DNA of 17,417 nt, from positions 1-17,417 of the forward strand of contig CAKTKT010000039.1 of NCBI GenBank assembly GCA_934572325.1, given 5' to 3'. Shown piece by piece: positions 1 through 6,351 of the stretch (within the stretch, counting starts at the first letter, position 1; each line of letters opens with the position of its first letter). Source of the DNA: an uncultured Oscillospiraceae bacterium. GTDB taxonomy: Bacteria; Bacillota; Clostridia; Oscillospirales; Oscillospiraceae. A program made the position numbers and the translations under genes. The notes beneath the pieces are model-generated. The model saw only the letters and a list, made by a program, of their open reading frames with translations, searched no databases and had not been told where the DNA came from.

Positions 1-128
1 ACAACTTGCCCATGAGACCCCTCCGCTGGCTGTCTCCCGCTGAGATTACTGTACAATATGTTTGACAAACCTACACTTCATGCATGAGCACCGCAGCGCG
101 AAAATGAGCCCTCCGGCGTTTTTTATGA

Positions 129-134
129 TATAAT
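129..134 (+). promoter_or_regulatory. Candidate -10 box upstream of the sigma factor gene
   Basis: A perfect TATAAT lies about 75 bases before the sigma factor start, in an AT-rich stretch. No good TTGACA is found 16-18 bases upstream (the hexamer there is GAGCCC), so the promoter may need an activator or another sigma factor, or may not be real. Bases 1-210 hold no credible gene; an 11-base palindrome GTTTGACAAAC sits at 60-70. Confidence 0.3.
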
Positions 135-210
135 ATATGATAATACATGCGATGCGTGAAATATTTTTCCGCGGATTACGACTATATAAATGATAAAAGG
201 GGGTTGAAAT

Positions 211-768
211 ATGACAGACGCCTTGATAATAGAGCTGTATTTTGCCCGCGCGGAGCAAGCCGTCGCGGAGAGCGAGAGCGCCTACGGCGGCTACTGCTAC
301 CGTGTGGCGGACGGCATCCTCAACGACCCGTCGGATTCCGAGGAGAGCGTGAACGACACGTGGCTTGCCGCGTGGAACGCCATCCCGCCCACGCGCCCGC
401 GTGTGCTCAAAACATATTTCGGCGCGCTCACCCGCCGCATCTCCGTTGACCGTCTGCGCCGCCGCCTTGCCGCAAAGCGCGGCGGGGGAGAGGCGCTCGT
501 CGCGCTCGACGAGCTGGCGGAGTGCATCCCGTCGGGCTGGAGCGTGGAGGAGGAAATAGAGACGCGGGAGCTTATCCGCGCGTTCAATGCGTTTCTGGCG
601 GCTCAGCCGAGGCTTGAGCGGGAGCTCTTTGTCGCGCGGTACTGGTACGCCCTGCCGGTCGCGGACATCGCCGCAAGGTTCGGCTTGAAGCGCAATACCG
701 TGCTCACAAAGCTGCGCCGCACCCGCCTTCGCCTTCTCGACTGCCTTGAAAGGGAGGGGCTGCAATGA
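211..768 (+). CDS. ECF-like sigma-70 family RNA polymerase sigma factor
   Basis: The 185-residue product has the two-domain layout of an extracytoplasmic-function sigma factor. Residues about 20-90 fit region 2, with acidic and aromatic residues (SEESVNDTWLAAW) followed by a basic DRLRRRLAAKR segment that would contact the -10 element. Residues about 125-182 fit region 4, with a helix-turn-helix around VADIAARFGLKRNTVLTKLRR that would read the -35 element. The start is supported by an AAGGGGG ribosome site 8 bases upstream of the ATG. The stop overlaps the next ATG (ATGA), so the two genes are translationally coupled. Family assignment is from motif recognition; the regulon and the inducing signal cannot be seen. 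No matching autoregulatory promoter was recognised upstream. Confidence 0.85.
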   Translation: MTDALIIELYFARAEQAVAESESAYGGYCYRVADGILNDPSDSEESVNDTWLAAWNAIPPTRPRVLKTYFGALTRRISVDRLRRRLAAKRGGGEALVALDELAECIPSGWSVEEEIETRELIRAFNAFLAAQPRLERELFVARYWYALPVADIAARFGLKRNTVLTKLRRTRLRLLDCLEREGLQ

Positions 769-2636
769 CAAAGGAGCGGTTTTTCGACGTCTTCGGGCAG
801 ATAGACCCCGCGTACATCCTCGCCGCCGACGCCGCACTGCGAGGCAGAGGGAGGGCGCGCCGCCGCCGCAGGAGGATCGTGCGCACGGCGCTGCTCGCCG
901 CCGCCATCGCCGGGCTTTTGACCGCCACGGCTTACGCCGCCGGGTGGTTCGGGCTAACAGGCAGGCTTATAAAGGATTCCGACAGCGCGGAAGCGGGCGC
1001 TGCCGCCGTTGAGGCGGAGGACGTTCTGAACGCGCTCAGACCCGTCCACCACCGCGATTATATCTCGCTCGGCGGCGTTGTCGGCTCGCCGGAGTATCAG
1101 GCGGCGGCGGAATGGCTGGCATTTCGGGGCAGCTATGCCGACGAAAAGACGGCGCAGCAGCTTGAAAACGGGGGAACGTACTGCGAGTGGCGCGATTTGG
1201 AGCGCTCATTCGCGCCCGACGCGCGGACAAGGGAGATCTGCCGTCTCTATCAGGTCTGGGATCAGACGATGTGGGAGCGGCTTCAGCTTATTGCGGAAAA
1301 GCACTCTCTTGCGCTGCACAGCTCGCGCACGCCGCTTTACGGCGGCTGGAAACAGACCCGCGAGCAGGGCATATACGAGGACGGCTCGTTCGTCGCCTCG
1401 CTGACGGCGGAGGTCGATGGGCAGTCCTGCCTCTATACGCTCTATCATGAGCGCGGCGGCAGCATACCCTGCGACGACATGACGGCGAGCGCCGCTGACG
1501 AGTACGCGGAGTGGGAGTATACCGCCGCCGACGGGCGGAGCGTGAGCATCGCCGTGCGCGATACGAGCACGAACGACACGTGGGCGCAGTATGATATTCT
1601 GCTCTTCTGCCCCGTGGACGGCGCGACCGTGACCGTCAAGGCGAGCTGCGGATATTCGCGCGCGGACAGCGCCGCAGATGAGCGGCGCTTTGCCGAGCGG
1701 CTGGCGGACGGCATCGACTTTGCCGCGCCCGCGCCGTCCGCCGCGCCCGTCCTATGCGCGCGGGCGCTGACCGTCACGCCCGACATGGCGCGCCGCGCAG
1801 CGGCGGCGGTGTTCGGCGACGCGGAGCTTTATGAGTACTCCGAGGAGCGGAGCAGAGCCGAGCTTGCGGAGATAATAGCGGAGCTTGAATCCGGCGTCAC
1901 GGACGAGGCTATACGCGCCTCCCACGGCGCTGACGCGCCGCAGGCATGGATCGACAGCGTGCGCGACGCGCGCCTTGCCTTTTTGGAGTATTACCGCAAT
2001 GCCTACGCCAACGCGCGCGAGGAGGTCGCGCCCACGCCGTGCCTGTGGAGGTTCTGGCCTGCCGAGCACTATGTTTTTCACGACTATTCCGGCACGGACA
2101 CGTCGTATGGCGACGATATTCCCTTCGGTGTTTCCGCCGATCTGCGCGCCGTTACCGTGCGCGGCGGCGTTGCGTATGAGCTGTGGGCAAATAATAATGA
2201 GCGCGCGGACTTTCAAAACCACAGCCTTTCCATCTTCTTGGAGACGCCGAAGGAGCTCTATGCGAACGTGAGCGAGGAGGAGCGCCAAACGCGCGAGCGG
2301 GAGTGGCTCGTGAGTGTCGGGCTTTTCTCCGCCGAGTCGGCAGATGAAAACGCGCTTGCCGAAGCCGCCGACCGCGCCTCCCGTCTCGCCGCCGATATGG
2401 GGCTTGGCGGCTGGCGCTTCACGGCGGCGGCGGTGGACGGCTCGATCGGCGTTAGAGGCTGGCAGATAGAGCTGACGGGGCGGCGCGTCTGCGAGGACTA
2501 CTCGGTAAGCTGGCAGGATGAGAGCTCTCGGCAGAGCGTTGCCGCGGAGAGCCTGACGCTCCACACGGCGAACGACGGAACGCTCATCGACCTGCATTAT
2601 TCTTCGCCCGTGGAGCTTGCCGAGGTCGCGGAGTAA
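765..2636 (+). CDS. Large single-pass membrane protein, probable anti-sigma partner
   Basis: This 623-residue protein is coupled to the sigma factor by a 4-base overlap. Residues 1-37 are cytoplasmic, with a short segment (FFDVFGQIDPAYILAAD) of the kind seen in clostridial proteins encoded after ECF sigma factors, then a run of arginines at 32-37. One membrane helix spans about 38-60, and the positive-inside rule puts the remaining 560 or so residues outside. That external part is acidic, rich in Ala, Glu, Trp and Tyr, and seems to contain two globular portions (about 75-330 and 335-623). No named domain was recognised. The inferred role is to hold the sigma factor at the membrane and release it on an envelope signal. 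The anti-sigma role rests on gene order and topology only. Confidence 0.6.
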   Translation: MTKERFFDVFGQIDPAYILAADAALRGRGRARRRRRRIVRTALLAAAIAGLLTATAYAAGWFGLTGRLIKDSDSAEAGAAAVEAEDVLNALRPVHHRDYISLGGVVGSPEYQAAAEWLAFRGSYADEKTAQQLENGGTYCEWRDLERSFAPDARTREICRLYQVWDQTMWERLQLIAEKHSLALHSSRTPLYGGWKQTREQGIYEDGSFVASLTAEVDGQSCLYTLYHERGGSIPCDDMTASAADEYAEWEYTAADGRSVSIAVRDTSTNDTWAQYDILLFCPVDGATVTVKASCGYSRADSAADERRFAERLADGIDFAAPAPSAAPVLCARALTVTPDMARRAAAAVFGDAELYEYSEERSRAELAEIIAELESGVTDEAIRASHGADAPQAWIDSVRDARLAFLEYYRNAYANAREEVAPTPCLWRFWPAEHYVFHDYSGTDTSYGDDIPFGVSADLRAVTVRGGVAYELWANNNERADFQNHSLSIFLETPKELYANVSEEERQTREREWLVSVGLFSAESADENALAEAADRASRLAADMGLGGWRFTAAAVDGSIGVRGWQIELTGRRVCEDYSVSWQDESSRQSVAAESLTLHTANDGTLIDLHYSSPVELAEVAE

Positions 2637-2656
2637 AAATTTTTCCCGTTTTCCTC

Positions 2657-2685
2657 TTGACAAACGGAGAGCACGGGAATATAAT
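2657..2685 (+). promoter_or_regulatory. Near-consensus housekeeping promoter of the cysK unit
   Basis: TTGACA at 2657-2662 and TATAAT at 2680-2685 are separated by exactly 17 bases, a perfect sigma-A type promoter. It lies just after the stop of the membrane protein gene, so cysK transcription starts independently near 2692. That leaves a leader of about 155 bases before the cysK start. Confidence 0.88.
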
Positions 2686-2693
2686 ACAACCAA

Positions 2694-2710
2694 CCTACAA
2701 GAAAAGTAGG
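2694..2710 (+). promoter_or_regulatory. Inverted repeat at the cysK transcription start (probable operator)
   Basis: CCTAC (2694-2698) and GTAGG (2706-2710) form an inverted repeat with a 7-base A-rich spacer. It lies across the predicted start point, where a bound protein would block transcription. AT-rich dyads of this size are typical for Rrf2-family regulators (CymR, IscR), and an Rrf2 gene is the last gene of this unit. Autogenous repression is inferred. Confidence 0.55.
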
Positions 2711-2740
2711 GAAAACAAAACGCGAAACGGAGCGCTGAGC

Positions 2741-2788
2741 ATGGACCTCATAACGCATACCCGCGCCGGCTTTCGATGTCGGCGGTGA
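2741..2788 (+). CDS. Candidate 15-codon leader peptide in the cysK 5' leader
   Basis: An ATG at 2741 with a GGAG ribosome site at 2729-2732 (8-base gap) opens a 15-codon frame ending in TGA at 2786-2788: MDLITHTRAGFRCRR. One Cys codon (TGT, 2777-2779) is three codons before the stop. It overlaps a possible 7-pair hairpin at 2764-2784. A Cys codon in a leader ORF of a cysteine biosynthesis gene suggests translation-coupled control, by ribosome stalling when charged tRNA-Cys is scarce. No proven homologue is claimed, and chance occurrence of so short a frame cannot be excluded. Confidence 0.45.
   Translation: MDLITHTRAGFRCRR
2764..2784 (+). promoter_or_regulatory. Hairpin overlapping the leader ORF
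   Basis: CGCCGGC (2764-2770) can pair with GTCGGCG (2778-2784), seven pairs including one G-U, around a 7-base loop. The Cys codon lies at the loop/right-arm junction, so a ribosome paused there would melt the stem. No run of T follows, so it is not an intrinsic terminator by itself. Confidence 0.35.
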
Positions 2789-2847
2789 AACAAACCTCGC
2801 TTCATATTATCATATATATTAAAGAATATTAAAAGGAGCATACTGTC

Positions 2848-3780
2848 ATGTCTAAAATATACACCTCCGCCGACCAGCTTATCGGCAAGACCCCGCTGCT
2901 GGAGCTGACGCACATTGAGGAAAAGCTCGGCTTGAAAGCCAAGCTCCTCGCAAAGCTCGAGTATTTCAACCCCGCAGGCTCGGTAAAGGACAGGGTGGCA
3001 AAGGCGATGCTCGACGACGCGGAGGCGCGCGGCGTGCTGAACAAGGACTCCGTCATCATCGAGCCGACCTCCGGCAACACCGGCATAGGGCTTGCCTCCG
3101 TCGCGGCGGCGAGAGGGTACAGGATAATCATCGTCATGCCGGAGACCATGTCCGTCGAGCGCCGCCAGATAATGAAGGCTTACGGCGCGGAGCTGGTGCT
3201 CACGGAGGGCGCGAAGGGCATGAAGGGCGCGATAGCAAAGGCGGATGAGCTCGCCAAGGAGATACTCAACAGCTTCATCCCCGGGCAGTTCGTCAACCCC
3301 GCGAACCCCAAGGCGCATTTCGAGACCACGGGCCCCGAGATATACGCCGACACCGACGGCAGGGTCGATATCTTTGTCGCGGGCGTCGGCACGGGCGGCA
3401 CAGTCACCGGCGTGGGCGAATACCTCAAGAGCAGAAACCCGTCGGTCAAGGTCGTCGCGGTCGAGCCGGCAGCGTCGCCGGTGCTGTCCAAGGGCGTTTC
3501 CGGCGCACACAAGATACAGGGCATCGGCGCGGGCTTCGTTCCCGACGTGCTGGACACGAAGGCGTACGACGAGGTGATCCCCGTGGAGAATGAGGACGCC
3601 TTTGCCGTCGGCAAGCTGATAGGCAAGAGCGAGGGTGTGCTTGTGGGCATATCCTCCGGCGCTGCCGTCTGGGCGGCGATAGAGCTGGCAAAGCGTCCGG
3701 AGAACGCGGGCAAGAACATTGTGGCGCTCCTGCCCGACACGGGCGACCGCTATCTCTCCACGGCGCTTTTCGCCGATTGA
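2848..3780 (+). CDS. cysK: Cysteine synthase A (O-acetylserine sulfhydrylase)
   Basis: The 310-residue enzyme makes L-cysteine and acetate from O-acetyl-L-serine and sulfide, using pyridoxal phosphate in the cytoplasm. Family signatures are intact and correctly ordered. NPAGSVKDR carries the Schiff-base lysine K47. TSGNTG (74-79) is the substrate loop. GTGGT (181-185) is the phosphate-binding loop. IQGIGAGFVP (224-233) and GISSGAA (268-274, with the serine facing the pyridine nitrogen) complete the set. The length is normal for CysK/CysM, and the sequence favours CysK. The start has an AAAAGGAG ribosome site 9 bases upstream. The gene is followed after 22 bases by the Rrf2 regulator. Control probably acts at the dyad 2694-2710 and perhaps through the leader ORF. 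Confidence 0.95.
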   Translation: MSKIYTSADQLIGKTPLLELTHIEEKLGLKAKLLAKLEYFNPAGSVKDRVAKAMLDDAEARGVLNKDSVIIEPTSGNTGIGLASVAAARGYRIIIVMPETMSVERRQIMKAYGAELVLTEGAKGMKGAIAKADELAKEILNSFIPGQFVNPANPKAHFETTGPEIYADTDGRVDIFVAGVGTGGTVTGVGEYLKSRNPSVKVVAVEPAASPVLSKGVSGAHKIQGIGAGFVPDVLDTKAYDEVIPVENEDAFAVGKLIGKSEGVLVGISSGAAVWAAIELAKRPENAGKNIVALLPDTGDRYLSTALFAD

Positions 3781-3802
3781 CCGCAATAAGGAAGCTGAAA
3801 TC

Positions 3803-4228
3803 ATGATCTCTACACGCGGCAGATATGCCCTGCGGGTGATGATAGACCTTGCCGAGCACAGAAACGGGCGCTATATCCCCATGAAGGACGTCGCCGAGCG
3901 GCAGGATATTTCGCTGAAATATATCGAGCGCATCATGCCGGCGCTCACGAGGGCGCGCTTCGTCGAGGGGCAGCACGGCAAGGGCGGCGGGTATATGCTC
4001 CGCCGCGAGCCGGAGGATTACACCGTGGGCGAGATACTGCGCGCGGCGGAGGGCGATCTCGCGCCCGTGGCGTGTCTCCAAGACGGCGCAGAGCCCTGCC
4101 CGCGCGCCGCCGAGTGCCGCACGCTGCCGATGTGGAAGAAGTTTTACGCCGTCACGAACGACTATTTCAACGGCATCACCCTCGCGGAGCTGGCGAACGG
4201 CGACTCCGGCGGAAGCTATGTAATATGA
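3803..4228 (+). CDS. Rrf2-family transcriptional regulator with three cysteines (IscR/CymR-like)
   Basis: The 141-residue protein has the Rrf2 layout. The N-terminal winged helix starts MISTRGRYALRVMIDLA, the recognition helix lies around 36-50 (ISLKYIERIMPALTRA), and the wing is GKGGGYML at 59-66. Three cysteines (C91, C99, C105; spacing C-x7-C-x5-C) lie where IscR and NsrR bind an iron-sulfur cluster; the first spacing is longer than in E. coli IscR (x5). The ATG at 3803 has AAGGAAG upstream and is preferred to in-frame codons inside cysK. Co-transcription with cysK suggests control of cysteine or Fe-S supply, like CymR, but the three cysteines point to cluster sensing rather than the CymR-CysK complex. 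The target is probably its own promoter. Confidence 0.85.
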   Translation: MISTRGRYALRVMIDLAEHRNGRYIPMKDVAERQDISLKYIERIMPALTRARFVEGQHGKGGGYMLRREPEDYTVGEILRAAEGDLAPVACLQDGAEPCPRAAECRTLPMWKKFYAVTNDYFNGITLAELANGDSGGSYVI

Positions 4229-4239
4229 ATAAGAATAAG

Positions 4240-4270
4240 AATTACCGCTGCAACCGATGCAGCGGTAATT
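4240..4270 (+). terminator. Hairpin terminator after the Rrf2 gene (copy 1 of a repeated palindrome)
   Basis: A 13-pair perfect stem (AATTACCGCTGCA and its complement) with loop ACCGA is followed by TTTTTC on the plus strand, 11 bases after the Rrf2 stop. It fits an intrinsic terminator. An identical 31-base copy lies at 4482-4512. Confidence 0.7.
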
Positions 4271-4282
4271 TTTCAGCTTGTC

Positions 4283-4439
4283 AAAAAAGCCTTCTCCTTG
4301 AGGAGAAGGTGGTTCGCGGAGCGAACCGGATGAGGTGTTATAAGTTCGTAAAATGCTTGCTTTGCAGTAAAAACGCGCACTTTTCCACCTCATCAGTCGC
4401 CTGCGGCGACAGCTTCCCCTCAAGGGGAAGCCTTTAAAA
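4283..4439. mobile_element. MITE-like non-autonomous element (core of the nested repeat)
   Basis: The core has terminal inverted repeats around CTTCTCCTTGAGGAGAAG (4291-4308) and CTTCCCCTCAAGGGGAAG (4413-4430), each itself a hairpin. A second pair is GATGAGGTG (4329-4337) facing CACCTCATC (4386-4394), and two more small hairpins lie at 4311-4327 and 4396-4410. The architecture and the AAAGGCTTC.CCTTGAGG.GAAG ends resemble a short repeat scattered through many gut clostridial genomes. No transposase is present, so mobilisation in trans is inferred. Confidence 0.6.
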
Positions 4440-4481
4440 GAACGGTTTTTAGTTCGGAATTTCGATTCTTTGACAGTCTGA

Positions 4482-4512
4482 AATTACCGCTGCAACCGAT
4501 GCAGCGGTAATT
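4482..4512 (-). terminator. Hairpin terminator after the tetR gene (copy 2 of the palindrome)
   Basis: This is the same 13-pair stem as at 4240-4270, beginning 2 bases beyond the TetR stop on the minus strand and followed there by TTTCAG. It can end TetR transcripts and may also block readthrough from the other side. Confidence 0.55.
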
Positions 4513-4514
4513 CT

Positions 4515-5168
4515 TTATCTGCGGAGATCCGGATGGGCGCGCTGAATGTCCGCGCTCTCCGGCGAGCCGCATCTGACGGGCATGAGCGAGGGCTTGGCGC
4601 TGCCGGAGTGCAGCACGTGGATCATTCCGGCAAATATTTCGCCGAGCTGGGCGGAGATCTCCTCATCCGTGAAGCGGCAGACCTTCGACGCGCACAGCGC
4701 GCACATCCCGTAGGTGTATATCCACATCTGGCGGAAAAGCTGCGCCGCCTGCTCGGGCGAGGCGTGATAGTCGCGTGAAATGATGGCGATGTCGTCCTCG
4801 CGCCCGAACGGGATCATGTCCATTGCCGCGTCGAAATCCGTGTCCGAGCCGTTGTCGCACATGAACAGCAGCCGAAAGAGCATCGGCTCATCCTGCGCGA
4901 ATTTCACCCACTGCATCCCGCGCATCTTGTACGCGGGGTCATATTCCTCCGCCACGGCGACATAGCTGTCGAACGTGGCTTTCGCCCGCGCGGCGACGGC
5001 GGCTTTCAGCTCCTCCATATCGCGGAACACCGTGAAGATGGGCGAGGAGGACACACCCAGCCGCTTTCCGACCCCGCGCGCGGTTATCGCGTCCGATCCC
5101 TCCCGACGCGCCAGCTCGTATGCGGCGGCGACGAGCTCATCCCTTGTGAATTTCGGTCTCGGCGGCAT
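4515..5168 (-). CDS. TetR/AcrR-family transcriptional regulator
   Basis: The product (217 residues from the chosen start) has a TetR DNA-binding domain: PRPKFTRDELVAAAYELARREG leads into a helix-turn-helix (ITARGVGKRLGVSSSPIFTVF) at about 29-50. The rest is an all-helical ligand domain, with the WVKFAQDEPMLFRLLFM segment seen in many clostridial TetR proteins of unknown ligand. Two ATGs are possible. The one at 5168 is 8 bases from AGGAGG and is preferred; the ATG at 5174 is almost on top of it. The gene has its own promoter and a palindrome in its leader, which suggests self-repression. The ZIP transporter gene lies upstream on the same strand and may be a target, but that is only proximity. 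Confidence 0.85.
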   Translation of the reverse strand: MPPRPKFTRDELVAAAYELARREGSDAITARGVGKRLGVSSSPIFTVFRDMEELKAAVAARAKATFDSYVAVAEEYDPAYKMRGMQWVKFAQDEPMLFRLLFMCDNGSDTDFDAAMDMIPFGREDDIAIISRDYHASPEQAAQLFRQMWIYTYGMCALCASKVCRFTDEEISAQLGEIFAGMIHVLHSGSAKPSLMPVRCGSPESADIQRAHPDLRR

Positions 5169-5190
5169 ATGCATCCCTCCTGCGTATATT

Positions 5191-5212
5191 CGCGAGCGTT
5201 ATATAACTCGCG
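5191..5212 (-). promoter_or_regulatory. Palindrome in the tetR leader (probable TetR operator)
   Basis: CGCGAG (5191-5196) and CTCGCG (5207-5212) flank a 10-base spacer, and a perfect palindrome GTTATATAAC occupies 5198-5207. It lies between the predicted transcription start (about 5225) and the tetR start codon, a usual place for an autorepressor site. The binding protein is inferred. Confidence 0.55.
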
Positions 5213-5231
5213 TTATCTGTTTACAGGAGAG

Positions 5232-5260
5232 ATTATAAAATGCCGCGCCGCTTTTGTCAA
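5232..5260 (-). promoter_or_regulatory. Promoter of the tetR gene
   Basis: Read on the minus strand, TTGACA (5260-5255) and TATAAT (5237-5232) are perfect hexamers with a 17-base spacer. It begins 18 bases after the stop of the upstream ZIP gene. Confidence 0.85.
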
Positions 5261-5277
5261 TAGCTGAAGCAATGCGA

Positions 5278-6030
5278 TCACCCCAATGCCACGTCGAGTA
5301 TGAGCATCAGCAAAAACCCGCCGAAGAACCCGAACGTGCCCGCGCGCCCCGGCGCGGCGGGGATAAGCTCGTGCATGACGACGTAGAGCATCGCGCCCGC
5401 GGAAAAGCTCAGCAGCCACGGCATCGCGCCCTGCACGCCCGACACCGCCAGCACCGCGAGCAGCCCGAACAGCGGCTCGACAGCGCCGGAGAGCACCCCC
5501 GTCCTAAACGCTCTCCGCCGCGTCATGCCGAGCTGCCTGAGCGGCAGGGACACCGCCGCGCCCTCCGGAAGATTCTGAACGCCGATGCCGAGCGCAAGGG
5601 CGAGCGCACCCGGCAGAGCCTCGCCGTGCGCGGCGAGCGCGAACGCCAGCCCCACCGCCATGCCCTCCGGTATGTTGTGCACGGTTATCGCGGTGACGAG
5701 CAGGGGAGTGGCGAGTGCGTCAGCCCCGCCGCGCCCGCGGCGGGCGATGAAGCCGTCCAGCAGCAGCAGAAACGCCATGCCCGCCGCAACGCCGAGCGCG
5801 GCGGGCAGCCACGCGGGGCGCAGATGCGCGGCGGCAGCGCGCTCCATCGCGGGGATGAGCATGCTCCACACGGAAGCCGCCAGCATCACCCCCGCCGCAA
5901 AGCCCATCATCGCGCTCTGACAGCGCAGCTTTATCTCACCGGTGAAGAAGAACACCACCGCCGCGCCGAGCGTGGTCATCAGAAAGATGAAGCCCGTGCC
6001 GAGAGCGGCGCAGACGAGAGAATGAAGCAA
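5278..6030 (-). CDS. ZIP-family divalent metal transporter
   Basis: The 250-residue membrane protein has about eight hydrophobic segments. It carries the two hallmark metal-site motifs of the ZIP family: HNIPEGMA in the fourth helix and QNLPEGAA in the fifth. The last helices include a conserved VMHELIP segment. ZIP proteins import Zn2+, Fe2+ or Mn2+ down their gradient; the metal cannot be told here. The sequence is nearer the ZupT/GufA branch. The start is TTG at 6030, because an in-frame stop lies three codons upstream and the first internal ATG would remove part of helix 1; AAAAGG is a weak ribosome site. Possible -10 hexamers TATTAT lie at 6065-6060 and 6058-6053 with no good -35, so promoter strength is unclear. 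Confidence 0.88.
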   Translation of the reverse strand: MLHSLVCAALGTGFIFLMTTLGAAVVFFFTGEIKLRCQSAMMGFAAGVMLAASVWSMLIPAMERAAAAHLRPAWLPAALGVAAGMAFLLLLDGFIARRGRGGADALATPLLVTAITVHNIPEGMAVGLAFALAAHGEALPGALALALGIGVQNLPEGAAVSLPLRQLGMTRRRAFRTGVLSGAVEPLFGLLAVLAVSGVQGAMPWLLSFSAGAMLYVVMHELIPAAPGRAGTFGFFGGFLLMLILDVALG

Positions 6031-6090
6031 GTTTGATCAACGCCTTTTCAACATAATACATAATACATGATACGGCAAGGGGAAGAAAAT

Positions 6091-6120
6091 TGTACCGGCA
6101 GGGCGAAGCCTGCCGGTACA
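6091..6120 (-). terminator. Intrinsic terminator on the minus strand
   Basis: A 12-pair GC-rich stem (TGTACCGGCAGG with its complement) and a 6-base loop are followed on the minus strand by ATTTTCTT. It would end transcripts from the regulator/small-gene unit before the ZIP gene. It could also act as an attenuator if ZIP is transcribed from the TATAAT seen on the minus strand at 6143-6138, though no -35 supports that. Confidence 0.6.
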
Positions 6121-6187
6121 CATCAGCCGCCCTGTACATTATAAGCGGCGGCGGCGCTGTATGTTACTTTTGTCACTCGCGCTCATC

Positions 6188-6351
6188 GAGTAACCGCTGA
6201 TTAAATACGTCAGATGGCTGGGCGAGAGAATTTTTTGCCTGATAAAATGAGCTTTTTGCAGGAATACTTTGTGTATTTCAAAAAAAGCTCATGAAATCAG
6301 GCGGAAAATTATCCGTTCAGACGCTGACAGCTATTTATTCAGCGGTTACTC
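6188..6351. mobile_element. MITE-like inverted-repeat element
   Basis: The ends GAGTAACCGCTGATTAAATA (6188-6207) and its complement with one mismatch (6332-6351) form 20-base terminal inverted repeats. Symmetry continues inward with interruptions for most of the 164 bases, including ATGAGCTTTTT facing AAAAAAAGCTCAT near the centre and GCCTGAT facing ATCAGGC. There is no coding capacity. The right end contains the last codon and the stop of the minus-strand gene that begins at 6705. Confidence 0.65.

Larger units (their letters stand above)
4240..4512. repeat. Nested palindromic repeat element between convergent genes
   Basis: Two identical 31-base palindromes (4240-4270 and 4482-4512) bound a 273-base block. 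Inside them the inverted symmetry continues: TTTCAGCTTGTCAAA after copy 1 mirrors TTTGACAGTCTGAAA before copy 2. The ends therefore form inverted repeats of about 46 bases around a second, unrelated palindromic core (4283-4439). The block has no coding potential and fills the gap between Rrf2 and TetR genes. Confidence 0.7.

Noticed and set aside
46..837. Long minus-strand frame opposite the sigma factor gene
   Set aside because: It is arginine-rich, low in normal protein character and antisense to a gene with clear sigma domains; GC-rich third positions create such frames.
1752..2693. 313-codon minus-strand frame opposite the membrane protein
   Set aside because: No ribosome site or domain is seen, and it covers the cysK promoter; it is a compositional shadow.
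2711..2847. T-box or SAM-type riboswitch before cysK
   Set aside because: No T-box sequence, specifier stem, terminator/antiterminator pair or SAM-I core was found; only one short hairpin and the leader ORF are visible.
2695..3804. 369-codon minus-strand frame opposite cysK
   Set aside because: It is antisense to a complete, unmistakable enzyme and has no family signatures.
4240..4512. CRISPR array
   Set aside because: Only two repeat copies exist, they are palindromic and act as terminators, and the sequence between them is itself an inverted-repeat element; no cas genes lie nearby.
5254..6036. 260-codon plus-strand frame opposite the ZIP gene
   Set aside because: The composition is His/Arg/Gln-rich and unlike a folded protein, while the other strand has clear ZIP motifs.
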